Source: Cyanobacteria bacterium UBA11372
Lineage (GTDB): Bacteria; Cyanobacteriota; Cyanobacteriia; Cyanobacteriales; Aerosakkonemataceae
NCBI GenBank assembly: GCA_003486675.1
Contig: DNGG01000397.1
Coordinates: 27,657 to 33,465 of the forward strand
Length of the DNA: 5,809 nt
Direction: 5' to 3'
Shown here: positions 5,774-5,809 of the stretch, one piece after another
Layout of the letters: each line of letters begins with the position of its first letter
How positions within the stretch are numbered: the stretch's first letter is position 1
Translations under genes and position numbers: made by a program
The notes under the pieces: model-generated
The model's input: only the letters and a program-made list of their open reading frames with translations
Databases searched by the model: none
Told to the model about the DNA's origin: nothing

Positions 5774-5809
5774 TTATTTTTCTTGACCGGCAAATTGAAA
5801 CCAATTGGT
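5774..5809 (-). CDS. Possible C-terminal end of an upstream gene (partial)
   Basis: Reading leftward from the right edge, one frame gives TNWFQFAGQEK and then TAA at 5776-5774, leaving 22 bases to the M16 start at 5751. Tandem M16 genes are common in cyanobacteria, so this may be the tail of the catalytic partner. Only eleven codons are visible and they carry no family motif, so the call rests on context alone. Confidence 0.2.
   Translation of the reverse strand, partial: TNWFQFAGQEK

Noticed and set aside
5800..5809. ACCAATTGGT, a 10-bp palindrome at the right edge
   Set aside because: It is cut off by the window edge and lies in the likely coding end of an upstream gene, so a regulatory role cannot be supported.

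Overview
The window looks like chromosomal DNA from a cyanobacterium, probably a filamentous one. It has six copies of the HIP1 octamer GCGATCGC, an RTX calcium-binding protein of cyanobacterial style, a PEP-CTERM surface protein and an exported M16 peptidase homologue. The taxon is inferred from these features; no rRNA, tRNA or marker gene is present.

Left part (1-2632, plus strand): three closely spaced genes read rightward. The first is the 3' part, or all, of an RTX protein with nine glycine/aspartate nonapeptides. It is followed by a parvulin-type peptidyl-prolyl isomerase with no signal peptide, then by an ATP-grasp ligase whose C-terminal metal-binding motif resembles RimK and graspetide (omega-ester peptide) synthetases. 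Gaps are about 45 and 21 bases, so an operon is likely. An RTX substrate, a cytosolic foldase and a peptide-modifying ligase together suggest a maturation and export cassette. Transporter genes and a classical small precursor peptide are not in view. This is the most interesting part of the window.

Middle (2629-3552, minus strand): a PEP-CTERM protein with a signal peptide, no recognised internal domain and an unusually long tail after its C-terminal membrane segment. It converges on the ATP-grasp gene, and the two stop codons overlap in a shared TTAA.

Intergenic (3553-4242): about 690 bases. The first half is AT-rich and probably holds the PEP-CTERM gene's promoter. The second half holds what may be a decayed coding fragment. 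It ends in a foldback structure made of a purine-rich arm and a pyrimidine-rich arm, and the pyrimidine arm encodes a textbook G-quadruplex on the minus strand.

Right part (4243-5751, minus strand): an exported M16 (pitrilysin-family) protein that has lost the HxxEH zinc site but keeps the Arg/Tyr pair of the C-terminal domain. It is probably the non-catalytic subunit of a two-protein peptidase, with its active partner expected just beyond the right edge.
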